Shown: piece after piece, positions 14,312 to 23,046 of the stretch
Layout: the number at the start of each line of letters is the position of its first letter
Numbering within the stretch: the first letter of the stretch is position 1
From: Streptomyces chattanoogensis
Lineage (GTDB): Bacteria; Actinomycetota; Actinomycetes; Streptomycetales; Streptomycetaceae
Direction of reading: 5' to 3'
Assembly: GCF_001294335.1 (NCBI RefSeq)
Contig: NZ_LGKG01000112.1
Coordinates: 248,001 to 312,000 of the forward strand
DNA length: 64,000 bases
The notes under the pieces: generated by a model
Databases searched by the model: none
Seen by the model: only the letters and a program-made list of their open reading frames with translations
What the model was told of the DNA's origin: nothing
Translations under genes and position numbers: made by a program

Positions 14312-16585
14312 CTATCCCTGGGGCCCCAGGGTGAGGCGGGGTCTGGGGGCGTCGGTGCGCCCGGTGGGCGGGGTACGGCTGCCCGCCTGGTAGGGCAGCG
14401 GCCAGGGGGCGCCGGGGCCCGCGTAACCCTGCTCCGCGGCGGCGTGCAGGGTCCAGTGCGGGTCGTACAGATGCGGTCTGGCCAGCGCGCACAGGTCGGT
14501 GCGCCCGGCCAGGACTAGCGAGTTGACATCGTCCCAGGAGGAGATGGCGCCGACCGCGATGACCGGTATGCCGAGGGTGTTGCGGATCCGGTCGGCGAAC
14601 GGCGTCTGGTAGGAGCGGCCGAAGTCGGGGCGTTCGTCGGCGACGACCTGGCCGGTGGAGACGTCGATGGCGTCGGCGCCATGGGCCGCGAAGGCACGGG
14701 CGATCTCGACGGCGTCGTCCGCCGTGGTGCCGCCGTCCGCCCAGTCGGTGGCGGAGATCCGCACCGTCATGGGTCGCTCGGCCGGCCACACCTCGCGGAC
14801 CGCGTCGAAGACCTCGAGCGGGAAACGCAGCCGGCCCGCCAGGGAACCCCCGTAGGCGTCCGTACGTTCGTTCGTCAGTGGGGAGAGGAAGCCGGACAGC
14901 AGATATCCGTGGGCGCAGTGGAGTTCGAGGAGGTCGAAGCCGCAGTCGGCGGCGCGGCGCGCGGCGGTGGCGAACTGCACGCGGATGACGGCGAGTTCGC
15001 GCTCGGTCAGCTCGTGGGGGCGCTGGCTGCCGGGCTTGTACGGAAGGGGGGATGCGGCGACGAGAGGCCAGTTGTCGTCGTCGAGGGGGTCGTCGATGCC
15101 CTGCCACATCAGCTTGGTGGAGCCCTTGCGGCCCGAGTGGCCGAGCTGGACGCCGATCGCGGTGCCGGGCGACCGGTCGTGCACGAAGTCGGTGATGCGG
15201 CGCCAGGCGGCGGCCTGCTGCGGGGTGTAGAGGCCGGCGCAGCCCGGTGTGATGCGGCCCTGCTCGCTGACGCACACCATCTCGGTCATGACCAGACCGG
15301 CTCCGCCCAGGGCTCGGGCGCCCAGGTGGACGAGGTGGAAGTCGCCGGGTGTGCCGTCGTGCGCGGAGTACATGTCCATGGGTGAGACGACGACGCGGTT
15401 GCGCAGGGTCAGGCTGCGCAGCCGGAAGGGGGTGAACATCGGCGGGGTGCTGTCGGGGCAGCCGTACTCGCGCTCGACGGCCCGGGTGAAGTGCCGGTCG
15501 CGGAGCCGCAGATTGTCGTGGGTGACGCGGCGGCTGCGGGTGAGGAGGTTGAAGGCGAACTGGTGCGGCGGCTGGTCGAGGTAGGTGGCCAGTTCCTCGA
15601 ACCAGGCGAGGCTGGCGCGGGCGGCGCGCTGGGTGGAGGCGACGACGGGGCGGCGCTCTTCCTCGTACGCGGCCAGTGCGCTTGCGGTGTCCGGCTGTTC
15701 CTGCAGGCAGGCGGCCAGCGCGAGGGCGTCCTCGACGGCGAGCTTGGTGCCGGAGCCGATGGAGAAGTGCGCGGTGTGCGCGGCGTCGCCGAGCAGGACC
15801 GTGTTGCCGTGTGACCAGCGCTCGTTGACGACCGTACGGAACGCGGTCCAGCTGGAGTTGTTGGAGCGCAGCGGGCGGCCGCGCAGGGCGTCGGCGAAGG
15901 TTTTGGCGCACCAGTCGGCGGACTCTTGTTCATCGGCGCGGTCGAGTCCGGCGGCCCGCCAGACCTCTTCGCGCATCTCGACGATGACGGTGCTCGCTTC
16001 GGGCGAGAAGGGGTAGGCGTGGAGCTGGGCCACGCCGTGCGCGGTTTCCGTGATCTCGAAGCGGAAGGCGTCGAAGGCGAAGTCGGCGGCGAGCCAGATG
16101 TAGCGGCAGCGGTGGGTGGTCAGCTGCGGGCGGAAGACGTCGGCGTGCGCGGTGCGGCTCGCGCTGTGCACTCCGTCGGCGGCGATGACCAGGTCGTAGG
16201 TGCGGGCCAGCGCGGCGGCGGGCGGCGCCTCCGTACGGAAGCGCAGGTCGATGCCGAGGTCGCGGCAGCGCCGGTGCAGTACGGCCAGCAGCCGGCGCCG
16301 GCCGAGCGCCGCAAAGCCGTGCCCGCCGGAGGTGAGGGTGCGGCCCCGGTGGACGATGTCGATGTCGTCCCAGCGGACGAACTCCGCCTGGAGCGCGCGG
16401 TAGACCTCCGGGTCGGCGTGCTCGATGCCGCCGAGGGTCTCGTCGGACAGCACGACCCCGAAGCCGAAGGTGTCATCGGGGGCGTTGCGCTCCCAGACGG
16501 TGATCTCGCGGGCGGGGTCGAGGCGCTTGAGGAGGACGGCGGCGTACAGCCCGCCGGGCCCGCCGCCGATGACGGCGACCCGCAT
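14312..16585 (-). CDS. Aryl-CoA hydroxylase: FAD monooxygenase fused to old-yellow-enzyme domain
   Basis: 757 residues from ATG 16585, 2 bp after the upstream gene's stop and preceded by AGGGGA. The N-terminal half (1 to about 370) is a PHBH-type flavin monooxygenase: GGGPGGLYAA dinucleotide motif (about 7-16), VIAADGVHS, LLGDAAHTAHFSIGSG. The C-terminal half (about 385-750) is an OYE-type NADH:flavin oxidoreductase: LRNRVVVSPMDMYSA, GVQLGHSGRKG, CGFDLLELHCAHGYLLSGFLSP, SLAGRLRFPLEVF. This architecture and length match 2-aminobenzoyl-CoA monooxygenase/reductase of anthranilate catabolism and the salicylyl-CoA 5-hydroxylase relatives. It would hydroxylate, and in the first case also reduce, the aryl ring of an aryl-CoA. 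Second gene of an operon with enoyl-CoA hydratase. Confidence 0.9.
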   Translation of the reverse strand: MRVAVIGGGPGGLYAAVLLKRLDPAREITVWERNAPDDTFGFGVVLSDETLGGIEHADPEVYRALQAEFVRWDDIDIVHRGRTLTSGGHGFAALGRRRLLAVLHRRCRDLGIDLRFRTEAPPAAALARTYDLVIAADGVHSASRTAHADVFRPQLTTHRCRYIWLAADFAFDAFRFEITETAHGVAQLHAYPFSPEASTVIVEMREEVWRAAGLDRADEQESADWCAKTFADALRGRPLRSNNSSWTAFRTVVNERWSHGNTVLLGDAAHTAHFSIGSGTKLAVEDALALAACLQEQPDTASALAAYEEERRPVVASTQRAARASLAWFEELATYLDQPPHQFAFNLLTRSRRVTHDNLRLRDRHFTRAVEREYGCPDSTPPMFTPFRLRSLTLRNRVVVSPMDMYSAHDGTPGDFHLVHLGARALGGAGLVMTEMVCVSEQGRITPGCAGLYTPQQAAAWRRITDFVHDRSPGTAIGVQLGHSGRKGSTKLMWQGIDDPLDDDNWPLVAASPLPYKPGSQRPHELTERELAVIRVQFATAARRAADCGFDLLELHCAHGYLLSGFLSPLTNERTDAYGGSLAGRLRFPLEVFDAVREVWPAERPMTVRISATDWADGGTTADDAVEIARAFAAHGADAIDVSTGQVVADERPDFGRSYQTPFADRIRNTLGIPVIAVGAISSWDDVNSLVLAGRTDLCALARPHLYDPHWTLHAAAEQGYAGPGAPWPLPYQAGSRTPPTGRTDAPRPRLTLGPQG
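14316..14331. terminator. Palindrome CCCTGGGGCCCCAGGG at hydroxylase 3' end
   Basis: A 16-bp perfect palindrome spanning the last codons of the hydroxylase fusion, 27 bp from the end of the convergent TetR gene. It can fold on either strand and may serve as a shared terminator. Confidence 0.3.
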
Positions 16586-16587
16586 GG

Positions 16588-17415
16588 CTATTTCCCCTGC
16601 CACTTGGGCGTCCGCTTCTCGGTGAAGGCGGCGTGGAATTCCGCGTAGTCGGCGCTGTTCATCAGCAGTGCCTGGGTCGCGGCGTCCATCTCGACGGCGG
16701 CGGCGAGCGGCATGTCCAGCTCGGCGGTGAGCAGCGCCTTGGTCTGGGCATGGGCGAGCGCGGGCCCCTGGGCGAGCCGCCGGGCCAGCGCGGCGGCCGT
16801 CTCGTCGGCCCGCCCCTCCTCCGCCAGCTCACTGATCAGCCCGAGGCGTTCGGCCTCCGGGGCGCGCACGGTGTCGCCGAGCATCAGCAGCCGGGTGGCG
16901 TGGCCGAGGCCGATGACGCGGGGCAGCAGATACGCCGCGCCCATGTCGCCGCCGGACAGGCCGACCCTGGTGAAGAGGAAGGCGAAGCGGGCGGAGGGGT
17001 CGGCGACCCGGAAGTCGGCGGCCAGCGCAAGCACCGCACCGGCACCCGCCGCGACGCCGTGCACGGCCGCGATCACCGGGAACGGCGCTTCCCGCAGCGC
17101 CCGTACGACCTGCCCGGTCATCCGGTTGAAGTCCAGCAGCTGCCCGGTGTCCATGGACAAGGTGGCGCCGATGATCTCCTCGACATCGCCGCCGGAACAG
17201 AAACCGCGCCCTTCGCCGCCGAGGACGAGGGCACGTACGGAACGCTCTCTGGACAGCTCCGAGACCAGATCGCGCAGATCCGCGTAGGCCTCGAAGGTGA
17301 GCGCATTGAGCTTGTCGGGGCGCGCGAGGGTGACGGTGACGACACCGTCCTCCGTGGTGACGCGGAGGTGTTCCCAGTTGCTGGTGGGCCGGGCGGATCC
17401 TGCGAACGGGCTCAT
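16588..17415 (-). CDS. Enoyl-CoA hydratase/isomerase family protein
   Basis: 275 residues from ATG 17415; a more distal start would add 22 non-conserved residues. Crotonase fold: VTLARPDKLNALTFEAY (about 22-38), the oxyanion-hole segment GRGFCSGGDVEEI (about 67-79), and the second-glycine region AAGAGAVLALAADFRVAD. The catalytic glutamates of classic hydratases are not obvious; GGDMGAAYLLPR aligns with the region carrying one of them. First gene of the operon with the aryl-CoA hydroxylase. A hydratase or ring-hydrolase step on the non-aromatic CoA intermediate is expected. Confidence 0.88.
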   Translation of the reverse strand: MSPFAGSARPTSNWEHLRVTTEDGVVTVTLARPDKLNALTFEAYADLRDLVSELSRERSVRALVLGGEGRGFCSGGDVEEIIGATLSMDTGQLLDFNRMTGQVVRALREAPFPVIAAVHGVAAGAGAVLALAADFRVADPSARFAFLFTRVGLSGGDMGAAYLLPRVIGLGHATRLLMLGDTVRAPEAERLGLISELAEEGRADETAAALARRLAQGPALAHAQTKALLTAELDMPLAAAVEMDAATQALLMNSADYAEFHAAFTEKRTPKWQGK

Positions 17416-17486
17416 CGGGCGTCTGCCCCCTTTGGCCGGACGGCTGCGCTGGCACGGGATGCTGCCCTGCGAAGCTATCACCGCTT

Positions 17487-17502
17487 CGTTACTGTCGTCA
17501 CG
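17487..17502 (-). promoter_or_regulatory. CGTTAC/CGTCACG element upstream of hydratase operon
   Basis: CGTTAC (17487-17492) and CGTCACG (17496-17502), about 75 bp upstream of the enoyl-CoA hydratase start. The same two words occur in the promoter at 7781-7798, with different spacing. Candidate site for a common regulator of the aromatic-CoA genes. Confidence 0.35.
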
Positions 17503-17670
17503 AGAGCGCGATAGACCTTCACGTTCCGGAGGCCGTTCCCCTTAGCGTTTCGGCCATGCCGCAGCGGTTTCAGGACCCCGAGGGGCTGTACGAGATCGCC
17601 GTCCGCGCCGCTTCGACCGGCTTCCCGAACGGCGGACACTCTGGCCGCCGCGCACACCACGGGCGACGAT

Positions 17671-18006
17671 GTGCCGGCCGCGCTGTTCCTCGCCGCGTTC
17701 GCGGGCGGCATACGGCCCGCGCGGGAGGGGGGCGCGTACGCGCGGCCGGCAGTCTGGCGCGGCCCGTATGCGCTGCTGGACCTGCCGCGGGACGTCCCCC
17801 ACGCCGATGCGGTCCGGCAGGCGGCCGCGCACCGTCGGCTGCGCTTCGCCATCGCGGAGGACACGGACAACGGCTGGTTCGTCGGCGGCTACAGCGAGCA
17901 CGACGTCGGCCGCATCAGGCTCGGCTTCGCGGTACTCGATCCGACGCGGCGGCGGATCACGTTGCCGGCGGCGACGGACACGGATACGGATACGGACATG
18001 TGCTGA
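17671..18006 (+). CDS. Hypothetical protein, possibly with a frameshifted N-terminus
   Basis: 111 residues from GTG 17671: a conserved-looking stretch (GPYALLDLPRDVPHADAVRQ, then RLRFAIAEDTDNGWFVGGYSEHDVGRIRLGFAVLDP) ending in a TDTDTDTD tail from a (gatacg)n tract. In another frame, a start at 17556 with plausible codon use (MPQRFQDPEGLYEIAVRAA) runs into this region, and the residues LAAAHTTGDDVPAAL just upstream of 17671 continue the second frame. A single +1 shift near 17620-17640 would join them into a protein of about 150 residues. Either this is a decaying or frameshifted gene, or the short form is real. No function recognised. Confidence 0.45.
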   Translation: MPAALFLAAFAGGIRPAREGGAYARPAVWRGPYALLDLPRDVPHADAVRQAAAHRRLRFAIAEDTDNGWFVGGYSEHDVGRIRLGFAVLDPTRRRITLPAATDTDTDTDMC

Positions 18007-18189
18007 GGCCGGGACCCGCGGCCGGCGGGGCCGGGCAGGTGCCCGGAGGTCCCGGCCACCGTGTGACGGAAGTCCCGCCCGCCGCAGGACTCACGTCCCA
18101 GGGATCGCGGCCGCCCGGCCCTGCCCCCGCCTTCGCGCGCTTCCTACCGTGGAAGCCATCCCCTCGGCCTCCGTGAACGGAGCAGCGCC

Positions 18190-18609
18190 ATGCCGGACAT
18201 GCCAGAACCCCTCTCCCCTGCCTGGCGGATCGCGCTGCCGCACGCCCCAACCGCCGTTTCCCTGGCCCGCGCGCTGGTCCATACGGCCCTGCTCGATCTA
18301 CGGGCCGCGGCCAACGGCGCCACGGCCGAGCTGCTGACCGCCGAGCTGGTCGCCCACGCCGTTGAGCACACCCGGGGCCCGCACCCCATTCATCTGGTGG
18401 TGGAACGGGTACCGGCCGGCTGCCAGGTGGAGGTGCACGACAGCGGCCATGGCGCCGGCGACAGCGGCAGCAGCGACACCGGCACGGGCACCGGCGTCGG
18501 CCGCATCCCCGACGGCCGCGGCCTGATGCTGGTCCAGGCCCTCGGCTCGGCCGCCGGCTGCCGCCCGACCCCGTACGGCAAGGCCGTCTGGTTCACCCTT
18601 CCCGCGTAG
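18190..18609 (+). CDS. ATP-binding (HATPase_c) anti-sigma-type regulatory protein
   Basis: 139 residues of the RsbW/SpoIIAB-like histidine-kinase ATPase type abundant in streptomycetes. N-box-like helix LLTAELVAHAVEHT (about 44-57; the Asn is replaced by His/Glu), G1-like VEVHDSGHGA (about 80-89), and G2 GRGLMLVQALGSAAGCRPT (about 108-126). An acidic Gly/Ser/Thr insert (GDSGSSDTGTGTG) lies between the ATP-lid elements. Such proteins bind anti-sigma antagonists or sigma factors, or act as orphan kinases; the partner is unknown. Its 3' end overlaps the convergent permease gene by 17 bp. Confidence 0.83.
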   Translation: MPDMPEPLSPAWRIALPHAPTAVSLARALVHTALLDLRAAANGATAELLTAELVAHAVEHTRGPHPIHLVVERVPAGCQVEVHDSGHGAGDSGSSDTGTGTGVGRIPDGRGLMLVQALGSAAGCRPTPYGKAVWFTLPA

Positions 18610-20071
18610 CCAGGGCAGGAGCCGGACCGGCGGGGATGTCGTCGGCCGCCGCCGTCGCAGCGGTCCCCGCCAGCCGCGACCGCTGCCGCCCGTAGCACGC
18701 GTAGACCAGCGCGCCCACGACCACGAACCCGGCGAACTGCAGCCAGGTGGCCGGGCCGGTCCCGTACATCAGGTAGAGGCAGAAGCCGATGCCGAGCAGC
18801 GGGCTGACCGGGAAGAACGGCACCCGGAAGCGGCGCGGCAGATCGGGGCGGGTGCGGCGGAGAACCATCACGCTGACGTTGACCACGGCCATGACCGCCA
18901 GCGTCCCGATGGTGGTCAGGTTCATCACCACATCGAGCGGGACGACGGCCGCTGGGACCGCGAAGACGACCGCCACGATCCAGGTGTTGGCGACCGGCGT
19001 GGACGTCCGGGGCGAGATCCGCTCGAAGACCCGCGGGACCAGGCCGTCCCGCGACATCGACATCAGGATGCGGGTCTGGCCGTACATCACGGCGAGGACG
19101 ACGGAGGCGATGGCGACGACCGCGCCGAAGGCGATCACCCCGCCGCCGAACGCCGAGTGGGTGACGTGGTTGACGATCAGCGACAGCGCGGCGGGCTGAT
19201 CGGCGACCTGGTCGGAGGAGAGCGCGCCGATGGCGGCGACCGCGACCAGGCTGTACAGCACGGTGACGACGCCGATGCAGATCAGGATCGCGAGGGGGAT
19301 GTTGCGCCGGGGGTTCTTCACTTCCTCACCGGCCGTGGTGATCGCGTCGAAGCCGATGTACGAGAAGAACGCGACGGAGGCGCCGGAGGTGATCCCGGCG
19401 ATGCTCTCCGGGGCGAACGGCGACAGGTGCCCGGCCCGGAAGGCGCTGAAGCCGATCGCGCAGAACAGCACGAGGATCGCCAGCTTGAGGACGGCCATCG
19501 CGGCGGTCGCCCGGGCGCTCTCCCGGATGCCGCGGACGAGGAGCAGCGCGGCGAGCAGCATCACCACGACGGCCGGGATGTTGACGATGCCGCCGTCACC
19601 GGGCGGGTTGGAGAGCGCGGCGGGCAGCTGCCAGCCGGTCAGGCTGCCCAGCAGTTCGTTGAGGTACTGCCCCCAGCCGACCGCGACGGCCGACACCGAG
19701 ATGCCGTATTCCAGCAGCAGGCACCAGCCGACGAGGAAGGCGGCGCGCTCGCCGAGGGTGGCGTAGGCGTAGGAGTACGAGCTGCCGGAGACCGGGATCG
19801 CGCCGCCCAGCTCCGCGAAGGAGAAGGCGGTGAAGACGCAGGTCACGGCGGCGAGCACAAAGGAGACGATGACGGCGGGGCCCGCCTCGGCGACGGTGTC
19901 GGAGAGGCCGACGAAGATGCCGGTGCCGACGATGGCGCCGATGCCGAAGCACACGAGCTGGAAGAGGCCCATGCTGCGCTTGAGGCCGTTGCCTTCGAGG
20001 TCCGCGCCGGATTCGGCGACGAGGAGGTCGGGGGACTTGATGCGCAGCCCGGAGGGACCTGGCGAACTCAT
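18593..20071 (-). CDS. APC superfamily amino acid permease (CAT type)
   Basis: 492 residues from ATG 20071, about 12-13 membrane helices. The first helix carries the APC substrate motif FGIGAIVGTGIFVG (about 35-48). It has the cationic amino acid transporter pattern (FLAAVTCVFTAFSFAELGGAIPVSGSSYSYAY rendered in parts; GFDAITTAGEEVKNPRRNIP at about 230-250). Last gene on the same strand after arginine deiminase and ornithine carbamoyltransferase, 238 bp from the latter, so it may serve arginine uptake or arginine/ornithine exchange like ArcD, although it belongs to a different branch. Confidence 0.88.
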   Translation of the reverse strand: MSSPGPSGLRIKSPDLLVAESGADLEGNGLKRSMGLFQLVCFGIGAIVGTGIFVGLSDTVAEAGPAVIVSFVLAAVTCVFTAFSFAELGGAIPVSGSSYSYAYATLGERAAFLVGWCLLLEYGISVSAVAVGWGQYLNELLGSLTGWQLPAALSNPPGDGGIVNIPAVVVMLLAALLLVRGIRESARATAAMAVLKLAILVLFCAIGFSAFRAGHLSPFAPESIAGITSGASVAFFSYIGFDAITTAGEEVKNPRRNIPLAILICIGVVTVLYSLVAVAAIGALSSDQVADQPAALSLIVNHVTHSAFGGGVIAFGAVVAIASVVLAVMYGQTRILMSMSRDGLVPRVFERISPRTSTPVANTWIVAVVFAVPAAVVPLDVVMNLTTIGTLAVMAVVNVSVMVLRRTRPDLPRRFRVPFFPVSPLLGIGFCLYLMYGTGPATWLQFAGFVVVGALVYACYGRQRSRLAGTAATAAADDIPAGPAPALATREG

Positions 20072-20290
20072 GGGGTGGTTCTCTTCTCTGGTGGTGCGGT
20101 GCACGCGGCGGGGGTGGGCCACGCACAGAACGGGGTCCGGACCGGTGGGTCCGAACCCCGTGAGCGGCTCGATGGTAGCCGCGAGGACTGGATGATCGCC
20201 CGTCGAGGCGTATGGCTATGCGGCGAATAACGGTGTGACGTTCACTACGGCGCGGTGTCCGGTACGGCCCCCCGGCCGACGGCCGCCGCC

Positions 20291-20314
20291 GCTACCGCTA
20301 CCGCTACCGCTACC
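20291..20314. repeat. Four tandem GCTACC hexamers
   Basis: Perfect (GCTACC)x4 at 20291-20314, overlapping the stop codon of the ornithine carbamoyltransferase gene; each unit supplies an in-frame TAG on the minus strand. A simple-sequence tract prone to copy-number change. Confidence 0.8.
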
Positions 20315-21314
20315 GCCCCAGCGTCGCGACCATGACCGCCTTGATGGTGTGCATCCGGTTCTCCGCCTCGTCGAAGACCACGGAGTGCGCGGACTCGAAG
20401 ACCTCGTCCGTGACCTCCAGCGACTCCAGCCCGTGCCGCTCGTGGATCTCCCGGCCGACGGCCGTGCCCAGGTCGTGGTACGCGGGCAGACAGTGCAGGA
20501 ACTTCACCTCCGGCTTCCCGGTGGCGCGCAGCACCTCCATGGTGACGGCGTACGGGGCGAGCAGCGCGATCCGCTCGTCCCACACCTCCTTGGGCTCCCC
20601 CATGGAGACCCAGACGTCCGTGGCGACGAAGTCCGCGCCGCGCACCCCCTCCGCCACGTCCTCGGTGAGCGTGATGCGCGCACCGCTCGTGTCGGCCAGC
20701 GTGCGGGCCCGGTCGACGACCGTCTCCTCGGGCCACAGCTGCTTCGGCGCCACGATCCGTACGTCCATGCCGAGCAGGGCGCCGGTGACGAGGTAGGAGT
20801 TGCCCATGTTGTTGCGGGCGTCGCCGAGGTAGGCGAAGGCGGTCTCCTCCAGGGGGCGGCCCTCGCCGTGCTCGACCATGGTCAGGACGTCGGCGAGCAT
20901 CTGGGTCGGGTGCCATTCGTCGGTCAGGCCGTTGAACACGGGCACCCCCGCAAACGCGGCGAGCTCCTCGACGTCCGCCTGCCGGCTGCCGCGGTACTCG
21001 ATGCCGTCGAACATCCGGCCCAGCACGCGCGCAGTGTCCTTGACCGACTCCTTGTGCCCGATCTGCGAGCCGGAGGGGTCGAGGTAGGTGGTCGACGCGC
21101 CCTGGTCGGCCGCGGCGACCTCGAAGGAGCAGCGGGTCCTGGTCGAGGTCTTCTCGAAGATCAGGGCGATGTTGCGGCCCTTCAGACGCGGGATCTCGGT
21201 ACCGGCGCGCTTGGCGGCCTTCAGTTCGGCCGCGAGGTCGATCAGCCGGCGGAATTCCTCGGCGCTGAAGTCCAGCTCCTTGAGGAAGTGGCGGCCCGTG
21301 AGGTCTATCGCCAT
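20310..21314 (-). CDS. argF: Ornithine carbamoyltransferase, probably catabolic
   Basis: 334 residues. Carbamoyl phosphate-binding [17 protein letters not shown] (about 54-70), ornithine-side [12 protein letters not shown] and [10 protein letters not shown] with the catalytic Cys (about 270-279). It converts ornithine and carbamoyl phosphate to citrulline and phosphate, or the reverse in the arginine deiminase pathway. Its position directly after arginine deiminase, together with the short N-terminus ([17 protein letters not shown]) typical of ArcB-like enzymes, favours the catabolic role; arcB would then be the apt name. A 218-bp gap with a CGTAT-rich palindrome separates it from arcA, so it may have its own promoter. 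Confidence 0.93.
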   Translation of the reverse strand: MAIDLTGRHFLKELDFSAEEFRRLIDLAAELKAAKRAGTEIPRLKGRNIALIFEKTSTRTRCSFEVAAADQGASTTYLDPSGSQIGHKESVKDTARVLGRMFDGIEYRGSRQADVEELAAFAGVPVFNGLTDEWHPTQMLADVLTMVEHGEGRPLEETAFAYLGDARNNMGNSYLVTGALLGMDVRIVAPKQLWPEETVVDRARTLADTSGARITLTEDVAEGVRGADFVATDVWVSMGEPKEVWDERIALLAPYAVTMEVLRATGKPEVKFLHCLPAYHDLGTAVGREIHERHGLESLEVTDEVFESAHSVVFDEAENRMHTIKAVMVATLGR

Positions 21315-21367
21315 GGTGGACTCCTGGTTCGCGGCAATCGGGGTGGACGGACTCGGACCCTGGAAGT

Positions 21368-21395
21368 GTATACGAACCTACGTATCACTATACGT
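21368..21395 (-). promoter_or_regulatory. CGTAT-rich palindrome upstream of ornithine carbamoyltransferase
   Basis: GTATAC at 21368-21373 followed by the perfect inverted repeat ACGTAT-CACT-ATACGT (21380-21395), 54-81 bp upstream of the start. It is an AT-rich island in GC-rich surroundings and is likely to be promoter plus operator. Three CGTAT-type half-sites resemble arrayed ARG boxes, though not the exact consensus. Confidence 0.5.
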
Positions 21396-21480
21396 CCGCG
21401 TGGGCGGCGCAGCGCGTCCGGCCGGGGCCCGCCAGGCGGTCCACGCCGTCCCTCGATCCCTGCCGGGCCACGGCGATCCG

Positions 21481-21550
21481 TGCCCGGCTCCGTCAGGCCG
21501 CGCCCGGCCCCGACAGGCCATGCCCGGCTCCGTCAGGCCATGCCCGGTAC
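21481..21550. repeat. 20-bp tandem repeat, 3.5 copies, at arcA 3' end
   Basis: Units at 21481-21500, 21501-21520 and 21521-21540 (tgcccggctccgtcaggcc plus variants) and half a unit at 21541-21550. The last copies encode the PGMA end of arginine deiminase and its stop; the rest is downstream of it. Weaker similarity continues to about 21461. Confidence 0.75.
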
Positions 21551-22768
21551 AGCCTCCCTCGTCACCGGGCAGCTCATGCACCGAGGTCCGCCCCGTCCCC
21601 TCCCCAGCTCACTCCCGGGGATGGTGATCACCTCAATGCCCCGCTTCCGCAGGAACGTGTTCGTCGTGACGTTCCGCTCGTACGCCACGACCACACCCGG
21701 CTCCACCGCCAGCACATTGCAGCCGTCGTCCCACTGCTCCCGCTGCGCCGAGTGCACATCCTGGGTCGGCGTCAGCACCCGGATGTCGTCCAGCCCCAGG
21801 GCGGCCGCTATGGCGCGGTGCATATGCTCCGGCGGATGGTCGGTGACCTTGAGGTCCCGCTCCCCCACACCGGCCTCGATGGTGTACGAGCGGAGCATCC
21901 CCAGCCCCGCGTACTGGGTGAAGGTATCCCCGTCGATCATGGTCATGACGGTGTCCAGATGCATGAAGGCCCGCCGCTTGGGCATGTCCAGCGCCACGAT
22001 GGTGCGCGCGGACCCCGCCGCGAACAGCCCCCGCGCCAGCAGCTCCACCGCCTGCGGCGTGGTCCGCTCGCTCATTCCGATCAGCACCGCCCCGCTGCCC
22101 AGCACCAGCACGTCGCCGCCCTCGATCGTCGAGGGGAAGTCGGCCTGCCCCTCCGACCAGACGTGGAAGCCCTCGCCCCGGAACAGCGGGTGGTAGTGGT
22201 AGATCGCCTCGTAGTGCACGGTCTCGCGCTGCCGGGCGGGCCAGCGCATCGAGTTGATCGAGACGCCGTCGTAGATCCAGGCGGAGGTGTCGCGCGTGAA
22301 GAGGTGGTTGGGCAGCGGGTCGAGCAGGAAGTCGTCCATCTCCATGACGTGGAAGCGGACCGAGGTCGGCTCGGGATGCCGCTCCAGGAATTCCCGCTTG
22401 GTCATACCGCCCACCAGCGCCTCCACGAGCTCGGACACCGGCAGCGCATCGAAGGCCGCCCGGAGATGGTCGGTGGCCAGCGGGCCGTACTCCTTCTCGT
22501 CGAAGACCCGGTCCAGGACGAGCTTCCGCGCCTCGGGCACCTGCAGGCTCTCGCCCAGCAGATCCCCGAAGAGATGCACATCCACCCCCCGGTCCCGGAG
22601 CACATCCGCGAACCCGTCGTGCTCGGCCCGCGCCCGGCGCACCCACAGCACGTCGTCGAAGAGCAGGGTGTCCTTGTTCGAGGGCGTGAGCCGCTTCAGC
22701 TCCAGATCGGGGCGATGCAGGATGACCCGGCGCAGCCGCCCGGCCTCGGAGTCGACATGGAATCCCAT
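21533..22768 (-). CDS. arcA: Arginine deiminase
   Basis: 411 residues from ATG 22768 ([20 protein letters not shown]). Guanidino-group modifying fold with the family motifs: [17 protein letters not shown] (about 155-171), [25 protein letters not shown] with the catalytic His/Asp, and the nucleophile C397 in GGPRCMSCP. It hydrolyses L-arginine to citrulline and ammonia in the cytosol. With ornithine carbamoyltransferase downstream it forms the first two steps of the arginine deiminase pathway; carbamate kinase (arcC), which would make ATP, is not in the window. The GGGGAG RBS is unusually close to the start. Confidence 0.95.
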   Translation of the reverse strand: MGFHVDSEAGRLRRVILHRPDLELKRLTPSNKDTLLFDDVLWVRRARAEHDGFADVLRDRGVDVHLFGDLLGESLQVPEARKLVLDRVFDEKEYGPLATDHLRAAFDALPVSELVEALVGGMTKREFLERHPEPTSVRFHVMEMDDFLLDPLPNHLFTRDTSAWIYDGVSINSMRWPARQRETVHYEAIYHYHPLFRGEGFHVWSEGQADFPSTIEGGDVLVLGSGAVLIGMSERTTPQAVELLARGLFAAGSARTIVALDMPKRRAFMHLDTVMTMIDGDTFTQYAGLGMLRSYTIEAGVGERDLKVTDHPPEHMHRAIAAALGLDDIRVLTPTQDVHSAQREQWDDGCNVLAVEPGVVVAYERNVTTNTFLRKRGIEVITIPGSELGRGRGGPRCMSCPVTREAVPGMA

Positions 22769-22945
22769 CTCCCCATCTTGGCCGCTCGGGGGCGGGTACG
22801 GATATCGCCGGGCGGATGTCGGCCTAGGTTGTCGGGTGGCGAGGGAGCCGTACCGGGGTGCCCGGGGGCCGCAGGGGGCCGCCGGGGCTGGTGATGCCGA
22901 GGGGACGGTGCCGGGGGAGTGCAGGCGGTGTCGTGGCGGCGCTTC

Positions 22946-22980
22946 GGTGGTGTCCTGGCGGTGTGCGCCAGAACACCACC
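22946..22980 (-). terminator. 15-bp stem-loop terminator after Pnkp gene
   Basis: Arms 22946-22960 and 22966-22980 pair over 15 bp around a 5-nt loop; the single mismatch becomes a G-U wobble in minus-strand RNA, so the structure favours that strand. It lies about 67 nt past the Pnkp stop and separates the RNA repair operon from arcA. No U-tract, as is usual in streptomycetes. Confidence 0.65.
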
Positions 22981-23046
22981 CCCCAAGCAGGGGTTGCAGG
23001 CCCAACGCACCGCCCGTGCCCGCCACTTCACCCGCGCCGCGGCGCG

